A model generated the notes under the pieces. The model was not told where the DNA came from. It saw only the letters and a list, made by a program, of their open reading frames with translations, and did not search any database. Both the position numbers and the translations under genes were made by a program. Below, piece by piece: positions 1 through 8,532 of a DNA stretch of 64,000 nucleotides (position 1 is its first letter; the number at the start of each line of letters is the position of its first letter). The DNA lies in the NCBI RefSeq assembly GCF_024753255.1, contig NZ_JANUHA010000006.1, positions 124,001-188,000 on the forward strand. Direction: 5' to 3'. This DNA is from Massilia agri. Its GTDB lineage: Bacteria; Pseudomonadota; Gammaproteobacteria; Burkholderiales; Burkholderiaceae_D.

Positions 1-308
1 GCGCCAACTGGCGCCTGCGTCCCCAGGCCCAGCTGCGCCTGCAGGCCAGCCACCTGCGCGACCGCGACATCAATATCGGCCGCCGCGTCGGCACCAGCAA
101 TCTGGAAGAGCATTTCAAGGGCTACACGCTGGCGGACGCCGCGCTCACCTGGGACAGCGCCTACGGACGCTTCGGCCTGAGCATCGAGAACCTGTTCGAC
201 AAGCAGTACGTCGGCTACTACTCGCAGTCCGCGTCCGCCGTCGACCCGACCGCCACCTATGCCGGCCGCGGGCGCACCTTTGCGCTCAGCTGGACGCGCA
301 GCCTGTAA
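1..308 (+). CDS. TonB-dependent outer-membrane receptor, C-terminal fragment
   Basis: The window opens inside this gene; the reading frame starts at base 3 and runs about 101 codons to TAA at 306-308. The visible part has alternating hydrophobic and polar residues typical of outer-membrane beta strands, and contains the motif ENLFDKQYVGYY, a hallmark of the last strands of TonB-dependent (often siderophore) receptors. Such receptors take up iron chelates or other large ligands using energy passed on by TonB-ExbBD. The protein ends in FALSWTRSL; the usual final aromatic residue is three residues further in. The plug and most of the barrel lie upstream, so the ligand cannot be inferred. Confidence 0.85.
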   Translation, partial: ANWRLRPQAQLRLQASHLRDRDINIGRRVGTSNLEEHFKGYTLADAALTWDSAYGRFGLSIENLFDKQYVGYYSQSASAVDPTATYAGRGRTFALSWTRSL

Positions 309-438
309 GGCGGGGCAGGGCTGCGTCCACCTCTCCGGTGCGAGCAATTGCGCCGGAGCAAATCGTTTCTGCTGAGCTCGTCCACACTGTCCGATGCGCG
401 GTCCATTCCAGGGCCGCGCTTTCACGGACGGAGACGAG

Positions 439-2214
439 ATGAGCCCGCACACCACCTTCCCGGCAGCACTGCTTGCAGCCCTGCTGCTCGCGCCCCTGGC
501 CACCCAGGCGGCGCCCATGATGAGCCCGCCGACGACGCTGAGCGCCAAGGCGAAGTCCTCCGTCCTCGCCCAGTTGGCGGCGCAGCGCCAGGCCAAGGGC
601 CTGGATGCCGACCACTACTACCGCATCACGTCCCAGCATCCCGGCGTCGACGGCACCCAGGTGCTGCGCGCCGCCCATACCTGGAAGGGGCTGCGCATCT
701 TCGGCTCCGACTCCGTCATCGTGCTCGACGCCCAGGCCAAGGTGTTGTCCGAGACGGCATCGGAACGCCGCCAGCACATCGGCACGGGCAATGCCAACCG
801 CCTGGGGGCACTCACCGCCAGTTTCAGCGTCCAGCCGCAGATCAATGCCAGGGCGGCCATTGCCGCCTCGCTGGCGACCCTGCCCGCGGGCGCCACGCAT
901 GTGGTCAAGCCCAAGGCCGAACTCCTGATCTGGCCGGTGATGCGCATGCAGCGCGTGGTCGGCGCCGGCGCCAAGGCGGAAGAAGAACTGAATGCGCTGG
1001 ACGTGGAGGACGTGGTCGAGCGCTACGAACTGGCCTACCTGGTCCGCACCCGCATGCGCCAGGGCGAGCAGCCCATCTACCACGACACGATCGTCAGCGC
1101 CGTTGATGCCGCGGTACTGGAGCGCTGGAGCATGCTGCAGACCGTGATCGGGGTCGGGAAGAGCCAGTACAACGGCGAAGTGCCGCTCAGCACCACCCTG
1201 AGGGACGGCCAGTACCTCCTGCTCGACCCGGAGCGCGGCAAGGGCGGCACCTTCGGCGCCATGGCCATCACCAATGCCAATCATGGCAGCAGTGCGGGCA
1301 AGGTCTACACCAATGCCACCAATATCTGGGGCGACGGCAAGCAGTACGTCGAGGGCGGCAGCACGACGGGACCGAACGGCCAGACGGCGGCCGTAAACGC
1401 CATGTGGGGATTGAAAAACACCTACGACGCGCTGAAGAACGTGTTCGGCTGGCTCTCGCTCGACGGACGCGACACCTCCACCTACATCGCCGCCCACGTC
1501 GGCCGCGGCTACGACAACGCTTATTACAGCGACACCTGCCGCTGCATGTTCATCGGCGACGGCACCTATTTCACCAGCCTCGGCGCGATCGACGTGATCG
1601 GCCACGAGATGGGGCACGGCGTCACGGCGGCCACCTCGGACCTCGTCTACTCCGGCGAATCCGGCGGCCTGAACGAATCGGCATCGGACATCAACGGCGA
1701 GATCGTGGAGGCCTATGCCCGCGCCGGCGGCAAGGGCGAGACCTTCCCGGAAGAGGGCAACGACTGGCAACTGGGCACCGAGATCAGCCGCAACGCCACG
1801 CCCCTGCGCTGGATGGTCAGGCCGAGCAAGGACGGCAACAGCCCCGATGCCTGGAGCAGCTCGCTGCGCCGGCTCGACGTGCACTACAGCAGCGGGCCGA
1901 ACAACCGCATGTTCTACTTCCTGGCCAAGGGATCGCGCGCCGACGCCGCGGGCGACTACTACAGCAAATACCTGGTGAAGCAGCCGCAGGCCATGACCGG
2001 CATCGGCGTCGACAAGGCCTACCGCATCTGGTTCCGCGCCAACACCACCAAGTTCACCTCCAGCACGAACTACGCGGACGCACGCGCCAAGATGATCCTG
2101 GCGGCGGAAGAACTGTACGGCAAGGACAGCCGCGAATCGATCGCCGTCCAGCGCGCCTACGCAGCCATCAACGTCGGCGCGGACGTCGACGAGCCGTCCC
2201 GCGAAGACAACTAG
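439..2214 (+). CDS. Secreted M4 (thermolysin-like) metallopeptidase
   Basis: 591-residue preproenzyme. A signal peptide (hydrophobic run ending near TQAAP) is followed by an FTP/PepSY-type propeptide at about residues 35-210, then the M4 catalytic domain. The zinc site is complete: HEMGH with His389 and His393, and third ligand Glu413 in GGLNESASD, 20 residues on, the exact M4 spacing. I chose the ATG at 439 because GGAGACGAG precedes it; an upstream in-frame ATG at 394 would put a charged stretch before the signal peptide. Role by family: extracellular protein degradation after self-cleavage of the propeptide. The usual C-terminal secretion or PPC domains are absent. Repeat family A copy 1 lies just downstream. 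Confidence 0.95.
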   Translation: MSPHTTFPAALLAALLLAPLATQAAPMMSPPTTLSAKAKSSVLAQLAAQRQAKGLDADHYYRITSQHPGVDGTQVLRAAHTWKGLRIFGSDSVIVLDAQAKVLSETASERRQHIGTGNANRLGALTASFSVQPQINARAAIAASLATLPAGATHVVKPKAELLIWPVMRMQRVVGAGAKAEEELNALDVEDVVERYELAYLVRTRMRQGEQPIYHDTIVSAVDAAVLERWSMLQTVIGVGKSQYNGEVPLSTTLRDGQYLLLDPERGKGGTFGAMAITNANHGSSAGKVYTNATNIWGDGKQYVEGGSTTGPNGQTAAVNAMWGLKNTYDALKNVFGWLSLDGRDTSTYIAAHVGRGYDNAYYSDTCRCMFIGDGTYFTSLGAIDVIGHEMGHGVTAATSDLVYSGESGGLNESASDINGEIVEAYARAGGKGETFPEEGNDWQLGTEISRNATPLRWMVRPSKDGNSPDAWSSSLRRLDVHYSSGPNNRMFYFLAKGSRADAAGDYYSKYLVKQPQAMTGIGVDKAYRIWFRANTTKFTSSTNYADARAKMILAAEELYGKDSRESIAVQRAYAAINVGADVDEPSREDN

Positions 2215-2232
2215 CCTCACCACCTAACCCCG

Positions 2233-2317
2233 GGTGTCAGGTCTGACAAACGGACACGAGCTCAAGCATGAAGGCTGTTTAGTGCTGAGCTCGTGTCTGA
2301 ATGTCAGACCTGACACC
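2233..2317. repeat. Palindromic repeat family A, copy 1 (85 bp)
   Basis: The arms GGTGTCAGGTCTGACA (2233-2248) and TGTCAGACCTGACACC (2302-2317) are perfect reverse complements. A second inner arm pair around GACACGAGCTCA and TGAGCTCGTGTC makes one long hairpin or cruciform. It lies in the convergent junction between the M4 and M23 peptidase genes. A second copy with identical outer arms and identical total length is at 31382-31466. Confidence 0.85.
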
Positions 2318-2329
2318 GAAGAAAACTGG

Positions 2330-3061
2330 TCATTGGGGGACCGTGTCCGCCATCATCGGGAAGGGATTGACCGGCGTTCCCTTCCACCATTTTTTCTCGG
2401 GCGTGAGCTCGAACATGGCGAAGTGCAGGTGGGGTGCGTTCGGGTCGGAGTTGCCGGTTACGCCGACATAGCCGAGCACCTGGCCGCGCTTGAGGTCCAT
2501 GCCTTCCTTGATGCCCTCGGCGTAGCGGTCCAGGTGGGCGTAATAGTAGGCGTAGCGGCCGCTGGGGTCGAACTGGTAGAGGGTGGTGCCGCCTGGTTTG
2601 CTATCGAATAGCTTCTCCACCTTGCCGTCGGCCACCGCCAGCACCGGCGTGCCTTTCGCCGCCATGATGTCGAGGGCTTCGTGCTGGCGCTGCTTGCCGC
2701 GCGGCTGGTCGTAGGTGTCGGTCAGGTTCGCCGTTTTGATGCCCTGTACCGGCACCAGCAGCTTGCCCGTGCCGGCTGCGGCTGCGGCTGCGGCGATGTC
2801 GGCCGGGGCCGGCGGCGCATCGGCCGCCGGCAGGTCTTGCGAGGGACGCAGCGGCAGGTCGAGGGTGGAGAGATCGGCCTCGACCAGCGGCGCGTCCGGC
2901 AATTTCCCTTCGATCTGGGCGGCCGGCACGCCCGGGGACCCGGCCGGCGGCGGCGCCGCCGCCACGCTTGGGGCGGGCTCGTCGGGCACCGCGCGCAACA
3001 AGAGGAACAGGGCGCCGGCGCCGAACAGCACGCCGAGCAGGAAGGTCATGATCGATCGCAT
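2330..3061 (-). CDS. M23 family peptidoglycan metallopeptidase, membrane anchored
   Basis: 243 residues. An N-terminal hydrophobic segment (MTFLLGVLFGAGALFLLL, residues 5-22) acts as an anchor or uncleaved signal, followed by a Pro/Ala-rich linker to about residue 105 and a LytM/M23 domain from about 110 to 235. Zinc-site motifs are visible: HEALD (HxxxD) and HLHF near the C-terminus, with HL in YYAHLDRY between them. Family role: endopeptidase cutting peptide crosslinks in peptidoglycan, working in the periplasm. It runs convergently to the M4 protease and lies just downstream of the L,D-transpeptidase on the same strand (49 bp gap), so the two may be co-transcribed as a wall-remodelling pair. 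Confidence 0.9.
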   Translation of the reverse strand: MRSIMTFLLGVLFGAGALFLLLRAVPDEPAPSVAAAPPPAGSPGVPAAQIEGKLPDAPLVEADLSTLDLPLRPSQDLPAADAPPAPADIAAAAAAAGTGKLLVPVQGIKTANLTDTYDQPRGKQRQHEALDIMAAKGTPVLAVADGKVEKLFDSKPGGTTLYQFDPSGRYAYYYAHLDRYAEGIKEGMDLKRGQVLGYVGVTGNSDPNAPHLHFAMFELTPEKKWWKGTPVNPFPMMADTVPQ

Positions 3062-3110
3062 CGCATCCTCCGTCAGCTCAGGCTCGGGTTCTCAGGTGGT
3101 ACAGCTCGCT

Positions 3111-4091
3111 TCAATTCTGCAGCACGACTTCGACGCCGGCCGCGACCGCCGCCGCGACTTCCGCCGCGCTCCAGTTGGTCAGGCGGATGCAACCGTGCGA
3201 CTCGGTCTTGCCCACGTGGCCCGGTACCGGGGTGCCGTGGATGCCGTAGTGCTCCTTGGACAGGTCGATCCAGACCACGCCGACCGGATTGTTCGGGCCT
3301 GGCTGGACCTTGGCCTTCTTGTCGCCCGGTTCCGCATCCCAGAACAGCTTGGGGTTGTAGTGGTAGACCGGGTTGGCGTGCACGCCGTTGATCTTCCAGG
3401 TGCCGACCGGGAGCGGGTCGTTCGAGCTGCCGGTCGAGGCCGGATACTGGGCCAGCAGGGCGCCGCCGGCGTCGTACAGTTGCAGCACCTTGGCCTCGTC
3501 CTTGACCACGACCTTGGCCGCGCGCGGTAGCGGCGCCAGGCCGCCCACGTTCGGCACCACGATCTGCTCGCCCGCGCGGTTGAAATTCTTGCCGGGGTTG
3601 AGGCGCTCGATCAGGGCCGGGCTGGCGTGGAAGCGCTCGCCCAGGCCTTCCAGCACGCTGGCATAGCCGAGGGCAGGCAGCTTGGCCTTTTCCATCATGT
3701 CTTCCGGGATCGGGCGGAAGGGGCCGGCCACGTCGGTATCCAGCAGGGTGTAGTTGGCCAGCGGCGGCGTGTTGTCCTGCAGCAGGGCATTCCAGGTGGC
3801 CTCGTCGAGCTTGCCGGTGACCGGCAGCTTGCGCGCGGCCTGGAAGCTGTTCAAGGCCTGGCGCATGTTCGAACCGTAGGCGCCGTCGATCTCGCCCGGC
3901 GAGAAGCGGGCGCGGTCGAGCAGCACCTGGGCGTGCAGCAGGCGTTCGAATTCGGCCTGCTTGGCGGCAGCCGGGTCGACCGGCGGCGCGGCCTGCGGCG
4001 GCTGTGCGGGAGCGACTTGCTGCGCCTGGGCAAGGGGAAGGGCGCCCAGCAGGGCGGCGAGGAAAATCGGGGCGGTGCGGAGTGTCTTCAT
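3111..4091 (-). CDS. L,D-transpeptidase (YkuD) with peptidoglycan-binding domain
   Basis: 326 residues. Signal peptide ([23 protein letters not shown]), a Pro/Ala-rich linker, a PG_binding_1-like helical domain at about residues 55-110 ([20 protein letters not shown]), a LysM-like stretch, and a C-terminal YkuD domain with HGTPVP followed by [10 protein letters not shown], where Cys is the nucleophile. Family role: forms 3-3 peptidoglycan crosslinks or anchors proteins to the wall in the periplasm. I chose the ATG at 4091 because AGGAAACC precedes it and a signal peptide follows; a longer frame to 4175 has neither. Upstream of the M23 peptidase on the same strand. Confidence 0.93.
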   Translation of the reverse strand: MKTLRTAPIFLAALLGALPLAQAQQVAPAQPPQAAPPVDPAAAKQAEFERLLHAQVLLDRARFSPGEIDGAYGSNMRQALNSFQAARKLPVTGKLDEATWNALLQDNTPPLANYTLLDTDVAGPFRPIPEDMMEKAKLPALGYASVLEGLGERFHASPALIERLNPGKNFNRAGEQIVVPNVGGLAPLPRAAKVVVKDEAKVLQLYDAGGALLAQYPASTGSSNDPLPVGTWKINGVHANPVYHYNPKLFWDAEPGDKKAKVQPGPNNPVGVVWIDLSKEHYGIHGTPVPGHVGKTESHGCIRLTNWSAAEVAAAVAAGVEVVLQN

Positions 4092-4204
4092 TTTGGTTTC
4101 CTGCAAACTTACTCTTGGAAACCTCAGCGTAGTAGCCCGGGGTGGCGGGGTCTGTGCGTGAACGAACTCAAGCAATCGAGCCCGGCGGCGCTACAATCGC
4201 GGAC

Positions 4205-4501
4205 ATGAACCTGCACACCATCGTGCTGCACCCGAGCGGCCTGAGCTTCACCGTGGACAGCGACACCGCGCTCCTCATCGCGGCGGAAAGCGCCGGCATC
4301 GAGCTGCCGAGTTCCTGCCGCAACGGCACCTGCCGCACCTGCATCTGCCGCGTGAAGAGCGGGGCGGCCGCCCACCTGATCGCGTGGCCGGGCCTGTCCT
4401 TCGACGAGAAAGCCGAGGGCTACATCCTGCCTTGCGTGGCGGTGGCGCGCGGCGACCTCGAGATCGAGGCGCCGCTGGCGCGCCGGATCGAGTTCACCTA
4501 G
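4205..4501 (+). CDS. Small 2Fe-2S ferredoxin-like protein
   Basis: 98 residues. It shows the plant-type [2Fe-2S] fold signature CRNGTCRTCIC followed about 35 residues later by LPCVA, giving the CxxxxCxxC...C ligand set. Family role: one-electron carrier in the cytoplasm. No dedicated oxygenase or reductase partner lies next to it, so the redox partner is unknown. It is transcribed divergently from the L,D-transpeptidase, and its stop codon overlaps the end of the decayed serine hydrolase gene coming from the other side by 8 bp. Confidence 0.85.
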   Translation: MNLHTIVLHPSGLSFTVDSDTALLIAAESAGIELPSSCRNGTCRTCICRVKSGAAAHLIAWPGLSFDEKAEGYILPCVAVARGDLEIEAPLARRIEFT

Positions 4502-4995
4502 GCGTTTCCTGCATCAGTACCGGCAGGACGTGGGTGGTGAGCAGCTTGTCGCTGTTGGGGTGGGCGCCGCGCATCTGGAAGTTGGTGGTGGTAATCACCA
4601 CGACCGCATCCTGCTCCGGCAGCACGAAAACCTTGTTCCCGCCCATGCCGGACATGCCGAAGGTCGGCACCTTGCGTTCGCCCAGCTTGAAGGGCTGCAG
4701 CCACCACAGGTAGCCGTAGTCGATGTCCTCGCGCGCATTCGCATGCGGCGCGATCGAGCGCTTGATCCAGTCGCGCGAGATCACCTGCCTGCCTTCCCAC
4801 TTGCCGCCGTTCAGGTAGAGCTGGCCGAGCTTGAGCAGGTCGCGGCTGCAGCTGCCATTTCACGCTGGTGATGCCGAGGGGCTCGAACAGCACTTCGTCC
4901 GCGAAGCCGGCCACGCTTCGATTCGTGGCATGCATTTCACGCGCCAGCGAAAATCCAGTGCGCAGGAAGTTGTCGGCTGTACGTAACTGGCCCAA
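4494..4995 (-). pseudogene. Decayed serine hydrolase (beta-lactamase/AmpC-like family)
   Basis: The last 96 codons read as the C-terminal end of a class-C beta-lactamase-like serine hydrolase: YGYLWWL, FGMSGMGGNKVFVLPEQD and VVITTTNF are typical. Upstream the homologous reading (FADEVLFEPLGITSVKW) continues in a different frame. The switch is near 4855, and about 20-30 residues normally found between the PLGI and RDLLKLGQLYLNGG motifs are missing. The N-terminal half with the SxxK nucleophile is not recognisable, although frame remnants may reach about 5160. I infer a truncated, frameshifted and non-functional gene. Confidence 0.75.
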
Positions 4996-5164
4996 GGGGA
5001 TGCCGCGCAGTGCAGGCCGGCGTCCAGGCCCCCAGGGTCAAATGAAATGGGCACGAAGCGCCCATGGCCGCTGAGGAAGCGGTTGCGGTGCTCGTGCCCG
5101 GTGGTTGCAAATGAAACGTGTTGCCTACCTGCTATATAGGTGCGGGACAGTACCGGCACAAAGT

Positions 5165-5648
5165 GGGCATCTATCTCCTACCGTTCACTCACCTCTGCTC
5201 TGGCGAAGTGGACTACAGTGCTGATGTCGAATACGCCTGCTATCGAAGACGTGTGCAGGTTGCTCAGCGTCCTCTTCCTGCCCCGAGCCGTCCTGCTGAC
5301 CGTGCTCGTACCTGACAGGCGTAACTTTCCCGCCTGCCGTCGGCGATATGCCAGCGGCAGTGTCTGACGTTGCCGTCAGACTCGCCACGGGTAGCGCCGT
5401 TGTCGCTGCGAGAGCGTTGGTGGCGAACCATTTTTACATTGGCAGCTTCTTACTTTTCAGCATGTTGCGCACACTGGTTATCTTGACTTTGCCGCCTGGT
5501 TTTCGCGGCGTAGCTGAGTCAGCTCGGTATGTCGGCTGTATTCCAACACGCCCAAGACAAGACCCTAAGTCGTACGCAGAGTTCCGCGTTGCCTGTAGTC
5601 CTTCAAGTTCCTATACAAGCAATAGGGAAGGAAGCGGACCGTCATCGC
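5165..5648. other. Intergenic stretch without a recognisable gene
   Basis: About 480 bp between the decayed hydrolase and the alpha/beta hydrolase. Open frames here have no ribosome binding site and no recognisable protein. The only structure I see is a perfect 8-bp hairpin (GTCTGACG / CGTCAGAC, 5362-5381) without a T-tract. It may be eroded sequence belonging to the neighbouring pseudogene. Confidence 0.5.
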
Positions 5649-6554
5649 CTACCTGGCTGGCGTCAATCCCAGGGCCCGTTCGATCACGCCCAGGACCTGG
5701 GGCCAGGCGGGCGAGCTGGCCGCCACCTCGTCGTAGTGGCTCGCGCCCGGCAGGATCACCACCTCGGCCACGTCGCCCAGCTTGCGCACCCGGGCCGCGT
5801 AGTCGTGGGCCACGCGCGGCGGCGAGATCGTATCCAGTTCGCCGGTGACCAGCCAGGTACGGCTGCCGTTCGGCGCCAGCTCTGCCGCGTTGGTGTCCAC
5901 AAAAACGTCGGGCCGTTCGCGGCTCGGCGTGCCGGCCAGCTCGACGGTATCGCGCCCGCAGCTGGACTTGATCAGGGCCGCCTCGTTGCGCAGGTCGGCC
6001 AGGCCGCCGAGGCTGACCACATTGGCCACCGGCAGCGGATTCGCCCGGTAGAGCGGGCTGCTGGCGGGAATCTTCGCGCGGCCGGCCATCCACTGCACCA
6101 GCTGGCCGCCGGCCGAGTGGCCGACCGCGACCATGCGATTCAGGTCGAGCTTGCGCGCCGGTGCCTGGCCGGCGAGCAGCTCGAGGGCCGCGTGCATGTC
6201 CTGGTAGGTGCCGGGATAGCCGCCGCCCGCCTCGTCGCTGCGGCGGTACTCGACGTTCCACACGGCGATGCCACGCGCCGCCAGGGCGCCCGCCATATTG
6301 CGCAGCTGGGTGATGCCGCCGAACTTGCTGGTCCAGCAGCCGCCGTGCACCAGTACCGCGACCGGGAAGGGGCTGCTGCCCTGCGGCAGGAAGAGCTCGG
6401 CGTACTGCGAGGGAGCGGGACCGTAGGCGAGGTGGGCGGTCGGAGCGGGGCCGGTCAGGGCGAGATAGTCGTCGAGTGTCATCGGGTTGGCGGCAAGGGC
6501 GGCCTGCATGCCGGTGGCGAGCAGGAAGACCGGCAGGAGGCGGCGCAGATTCAT
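5649..6554 (-). CDS. Secreted alpha/beta hydrolase (esterase/lipase-like)
   Basis: 301 residues. Signal peptide (MNLRRLLPVFLLATGMQAALA), then an alpha/beta hydrolase fold: oxyanion-hole motif VLVHGGCW (HGGxW), nucleophile elbow GHSAGG with Ser147, acid residue region TGELDTISPP, and catalytic histidine in GASHYDEV. The HGGxW and GxSxG combination is typical of the hormone-sensitive-lipase and kynurenine-formamidase branches, but the exported location argues for a general esterase. I chose ATG 6554 because the signal peptide follows it directly; the frame stays open upstream without sense. No operon partner is evident. Confidence 0.85.
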   Translation of the reverse strand: MNLRRLLPVFLLATGMQAALAANPMTLDDYLALTGPAPTAHLAYGPAPSQYAELFLPQGSSPFPVAVLVHGGCWTSKFGGITQLRNMAGALAARGIAVWNVEYRRSDEAGGGYPGTYQDMHAALELLAGQAPARKLDLNRMVAVGHSAGGQLVQWMAGRAKIPASSPLYRANPLPVANVVSLGGLADLRNEAALIKSSCGRDTVELAGTPSRERPDVFVDTNAAELAPNGSRTWLVTGELDTISPPRVAHDYAARVRKLGDVAEVVILPGASHYDEVAASSPAWPQVLGVIERALGLTPAR

Positions 6555-6692
6555 GATGGGCAAGAAAAAAGTGGAAATCGCACTATAGCCGAGCTTGGGC
6601 CGCCCGAGAACACATGCCGCGCACGATTGAAAGCCGGCCGCTGGCATCCATGCTAGGCTGATACCAACCATGTTCGCACAGGAGGAATGACG

Positions 6693-6875
6693 ATGAGCCA
6701 ATCGAAATCGGGCGGCAGCCAGACCAACAAGCAGTCGGACAATATGTCGGAAGAAGACCTGGCCAAGCAGCGCGCCGGCAAGACCGAGAAGAGCAGCCAC
6801 GACCACATGTCGCGCCAGAAGGCGGGCAAGGGCGAGGGGGCGGGTGGCGGCGCCAAGCAGAAGGCGCGCCGCTGA
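6693..6875 (+). CDS. Small hydrophilic protein, unknown function
   Basis: 60 residues, very rich in Lys, Gly, Ser and Gln, with no hydrophobic core, so probably disordered. A strong GGAGG at 6681-6685 sits 7 bp before the ATG at 6693 and only 1 bp from an alternative ATG at 6687, so 6693 is preferred. Internal phrases recur loosely (QRAGKTEKSSHDHMS and RQKAGKGEGAG), which suggests a duplicated unit. Its composition resembles small stress-related disordered proteins, but that is only an impression. A second small gene follows 11 bp later on the same strand. Confidence 0.6.
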   Translation: MSQSKSGGSQTNKQSDNMSEEDLAKQRAGKTEKSSHDHMSRQKAGKGEGAGGGAKQKARR

Positions 6876-6886
6876 AGAGGCCGGCC

Positions 6887-7054
6887 ATGACGATCACGCC
6901 AGCATACCAGCGGCTGCACAGCACGCCGGATCCGGAATCGCCGGACCGCCAGCCGCCTGATCCGAAACCCCCGGTCCCCGACGACGTTCCCGATCCGGTC
7001 AATGCGCCGGTCGAGGAGCCCGGCTTCAACGAGCCGCCGATCCGGGCTGACTGA
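6887..7054 (+). CDS. Small proline/aspartate-rich protein, unknown
   Basis: 55 residues, almost entirely Pro, Asp, Glu, Asn and Val in the middle (PDPKPPVPDDVPDPVN), acidic and surely unstructured. It follows the Lys-rich 60-residue gene by 11 bp, with a GAGG element before the ATG, and is closed by a strong terminator hairpin at 7071-7110. The pairing of a basic and an acidic disordered small protein in one transcription unit is notable. No family recognised. Confidence 0.55.
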   Translation: MTITPAYQRLHSTPDPESPDRQPPDPKPPVPDDVPDPVNAPVEEPGFNEPPIRAD

Positions 7055-7070
7055 ATCTCCCGAAAGATCG

Positions 7071-7110
7071 AGGCCCCGGCCGCATTGCTGCGACCGGGGC
7101 CTTGTGTTTT
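7071..7110. terminator. Rho-independent terminator
   Basis: A GC-rich hairpin, AGGCCCCGG paired with CCGGGGCCT around the loop TTGC with a short extension of the stem, followed by TGTGTTTT. It ends the two small plus-strand genes and faces the small minus-strand gene at 7122. Confidence 0.8.
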
Positions 7111-7121
7111 GCCCGGGCGCG

Positions 7122-7307
7122 TCAGGCGCCCTGGCGGTCTTGCGTCGTGTCCTTCTGCTGGTTCTTGTCGGGCAGCGGCGGGATCTGGCGTATCATTTCC
7201 TCGGTTTCGTGCTGGCCCGGCGACTTTTCGCCGCTGCCGATGTCGGCTTCGTCGTACAGGGGGCGGCCGTGCGCCGCGGGATCGACTTTGCGAGTCGGGT
7301 CATTCAT
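7122..7307 (-). CDS. Small hydrophilic protein, unknown
   Basis: 61 residues, charged and without hydrophobic segments (DPTRKVDPAAHGRPLYDEAD at the N-terminus, Gln/Asp-rich C-terminus). GGAG lies 7 bp before the ATG. It is convergent with the two preceding small genes and shares their terminator region. No family recognised; size, composition and a proper ribosome binding site favour a real small protein. Confidence 0.55.
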   Translation of the reverse strand: MNDPTRKVDPAAHGRPLYDEADIGSGEKSPGQHETEEMIRQIPPLPDKNQQKDTTQDRQGA

Positions 7308-7469
7308 TGCTGTGCTCCGGTGGGTTGTCGATGTCCCCCGATCCTAGCAGGGCTACCCCGCATCCGGCGCGCGCCTGCCCTGGAGCAAGGCTGGAGTCGA
7401 TGCGCGTCATGGCGCCGACATGGGCGCGGCCTAGAATGGTCGGATTCCCCTTCACGCACGGAGCGCACC

Positions 7470-7586
7470 ATGGGCCATACCCTGTACAACACCATTCGCC
7501 TGGGGCGCGGCTCGCGTCGCCGAGCCCGCCTGGCGCTGGCCTGCGCTCTGGCGGCCGGCGGGCTTGCCTGGCTGGCCTTGCGTTGA
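7470..7586 (+). CDS. Possible 38-residue membrane micropeptide
   Basis: A GGAG element 6 bp upstream of the ATG leads a 38-residue frame with a basic N-terminal half (GRGSRRRARL) followed by one hydrophobic helix (ALACALAAGGLAWLAL). This is the usual look of a single-pass small membrane protein, positive-inside. It lies between two other small genes. It could also be chance in a high-GC region. Confidence 0.4.
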   Translation: MGHTLYNTIRLGRGSRRRARLALACALAAGGLAWLALR

Positions 7587-7640
7587 CCTGGCCTCGCGCG
7601 CCCGGTAACATGGCGCGCCTTGGTCGATGTGAAAGCAGGA

Positions 7641-8015
7641 ATGAAGAACGAAGAACTGACGACGGACGAATACGACGCCCTCGAACTGGTCCGCCGCGGC
7701 GTAAAGCGCGACAATCCAGGCGCCTGCGTCGGGCGCAACCTCAAGAAACTGTCGGGTCTGAAGATGATGCAGGTGATGCGCGACGGACGCATCGTGCTGA
7801 CGGAGAAGGGGCAGCAGCTGCTGTTCCTGCGCCGCTGCGTGCAGACCATGAAGGCCCTGGCAGCCGACCCGATGGCGCCGGTCGACGCCGACGTGGGCCG
7901 CTTCCTGAGCATCAAATCGCACATCGTGCCCGTGGAAGGCGGCGGCCATGCCCTCACCGAGAAGGGCCGCGAGTCGCTGGAAGACATCCAGCGCAACGAA
8001 CGGGAACGCCGCTAG
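7641..8015 (+). CDS. Hypothetical protein with two winged-helix-like repeats
   Basis: 124 residues from ATG 7641; TTG 7620 and GTG 7629 are in-frame alternatives and no start has a well-placed ribosome binding site. Two similar segments end in GRIVLTEKGQQLL and GGHALTEKGRESL. The LTEKGxxxL pattern is characteristic of the wing and final helix of winged helix-turn-helix proteins, so an internal duplication of a wHTH-like unit is possible. DNA binding is inference. A hairpin terminator follows at 8030. Confidence 0.6.
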   Translation: MKNEELTTDEYDALELVRRGVKRDNPGACVGRNLKKLSGLKMMQVMRDGRIVLTEKGQQLLFLRRCVQTMKALAADPMAPVDADVGRFLSIKSHIVPVEGGGHALTEKGRESLEDIQRNERERR

Positions 8016-8029
8016 GCGTCCCCGAATGC

Positions 8030-8066
8030 AAGCCGGACCGCGCGTCCGGCTTCGCTTCTTCAGTTT
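8030..8066. terminator. Terminator hairpin
   Basis: A perfect 9-bp stem (AAGCCGGAC / GTCCGGCTT, loop CGCGC) followed by a T-rich tail. It lies directly after the wHTH-like gene and reaches into the end of the convergent gene at 8060. Confidence 0.7.
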
Positions 8067-8275
8067 GCCCGGCGGCGGTTCGGGTAAACCAGCACCCGCA
8101 CGGCCACTTCGGCCGGCACGTTCATCGTCGCAAGGAATTCGGCTGCGCGCTGCAGGCCCAGGGTCGGCACGGAGGCCACCGCCTGGTTGATCAGGTCGCG
8201 GGTGCGGGTGTCGAGGCGCTTGTGGCGCACCTTGTCGGCCGCAGGAGCCAGCTCACCCATTTCATTCATCATCAT
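8060..8275 (-). CDS. Small hypothetical protein
   Basis: 71 residues from the first of three consecutive ATG codons (8275); a TTG at 8293 could extend it by six residues, and no clear ribosome binding site decides. The sequence reads as a compact soluble protein with predicted helices (TRDLINQAVASVP, LQRAAEFLATM) ending in a basic tail. No family recognised. It lies downstream of repeat B copy 1 and an AT-rich stretch (8290-8400) that probably carries its promoter. Confidence 0.5.
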   Translation of the reverse strand: MMMNEMGELAPAADKVRHKRLDTRTRDLINQAVASVPTLGLQRAAEFLATMNVPAEVAVRVLVYPNRRRAN

Positions 8276-8409
8276 AAATATCCGTATGTCCAAGATTGCA
8301 AAAGAGACACGGCTATTTTAAAGCTAACAATATTGAAATGGCCATAAATAAATGGCTTCCTAGTAGTTTTGCTAGAGAAATTTCGAGTTAATTGGGATTT
8401 TTGGGTTGC

Positions 8410-8518
8410 GTAGGGTGGACGGGTTCCCCGTCCGCGCGTTCAACTCCCGCGTGGAGGATGCAGCGCATGCAAATCATGCACGGTTTGAACGCGCGCACGG
8501 CGGAGCCGTGCACCCTAC
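8410..8518. repeat. Palindromic repeat family B, copy 1
   Basis: Begins GTAGGGTGG and ends CACCCTAC, with two internal hairpins: GGACGGG-TTC-CCCGTCC on the left and GCACGGC-GGA-GCCGTGC on the right, joined by a spacer flanked by CGCGCGTTCAA and its complement. The GTAG foot and paired inverted hairpins match the organisation of REP/BIME elements. It lies 14 bp after the end of the GGDEF-EAL gene that runs towards it. Confidence 0.85.
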
Positions 8519-8532
8519 GAGCAGCAGGAAAC

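Noticed and set aside
4205..4501. Ferredoxin gene as the missing small subunit of the molybdenum hydroxylase at 43700
   Set aside because: It has only one 2Fe-2S site and lacks the second helical 2Fe-2S domain of IorA-type subunits, and it is 39 kb away.
5362..5381. Perfect 8-bp hairpin as a terminator
   Set aside because: No T-tract and no gene ends next to it on either strand.
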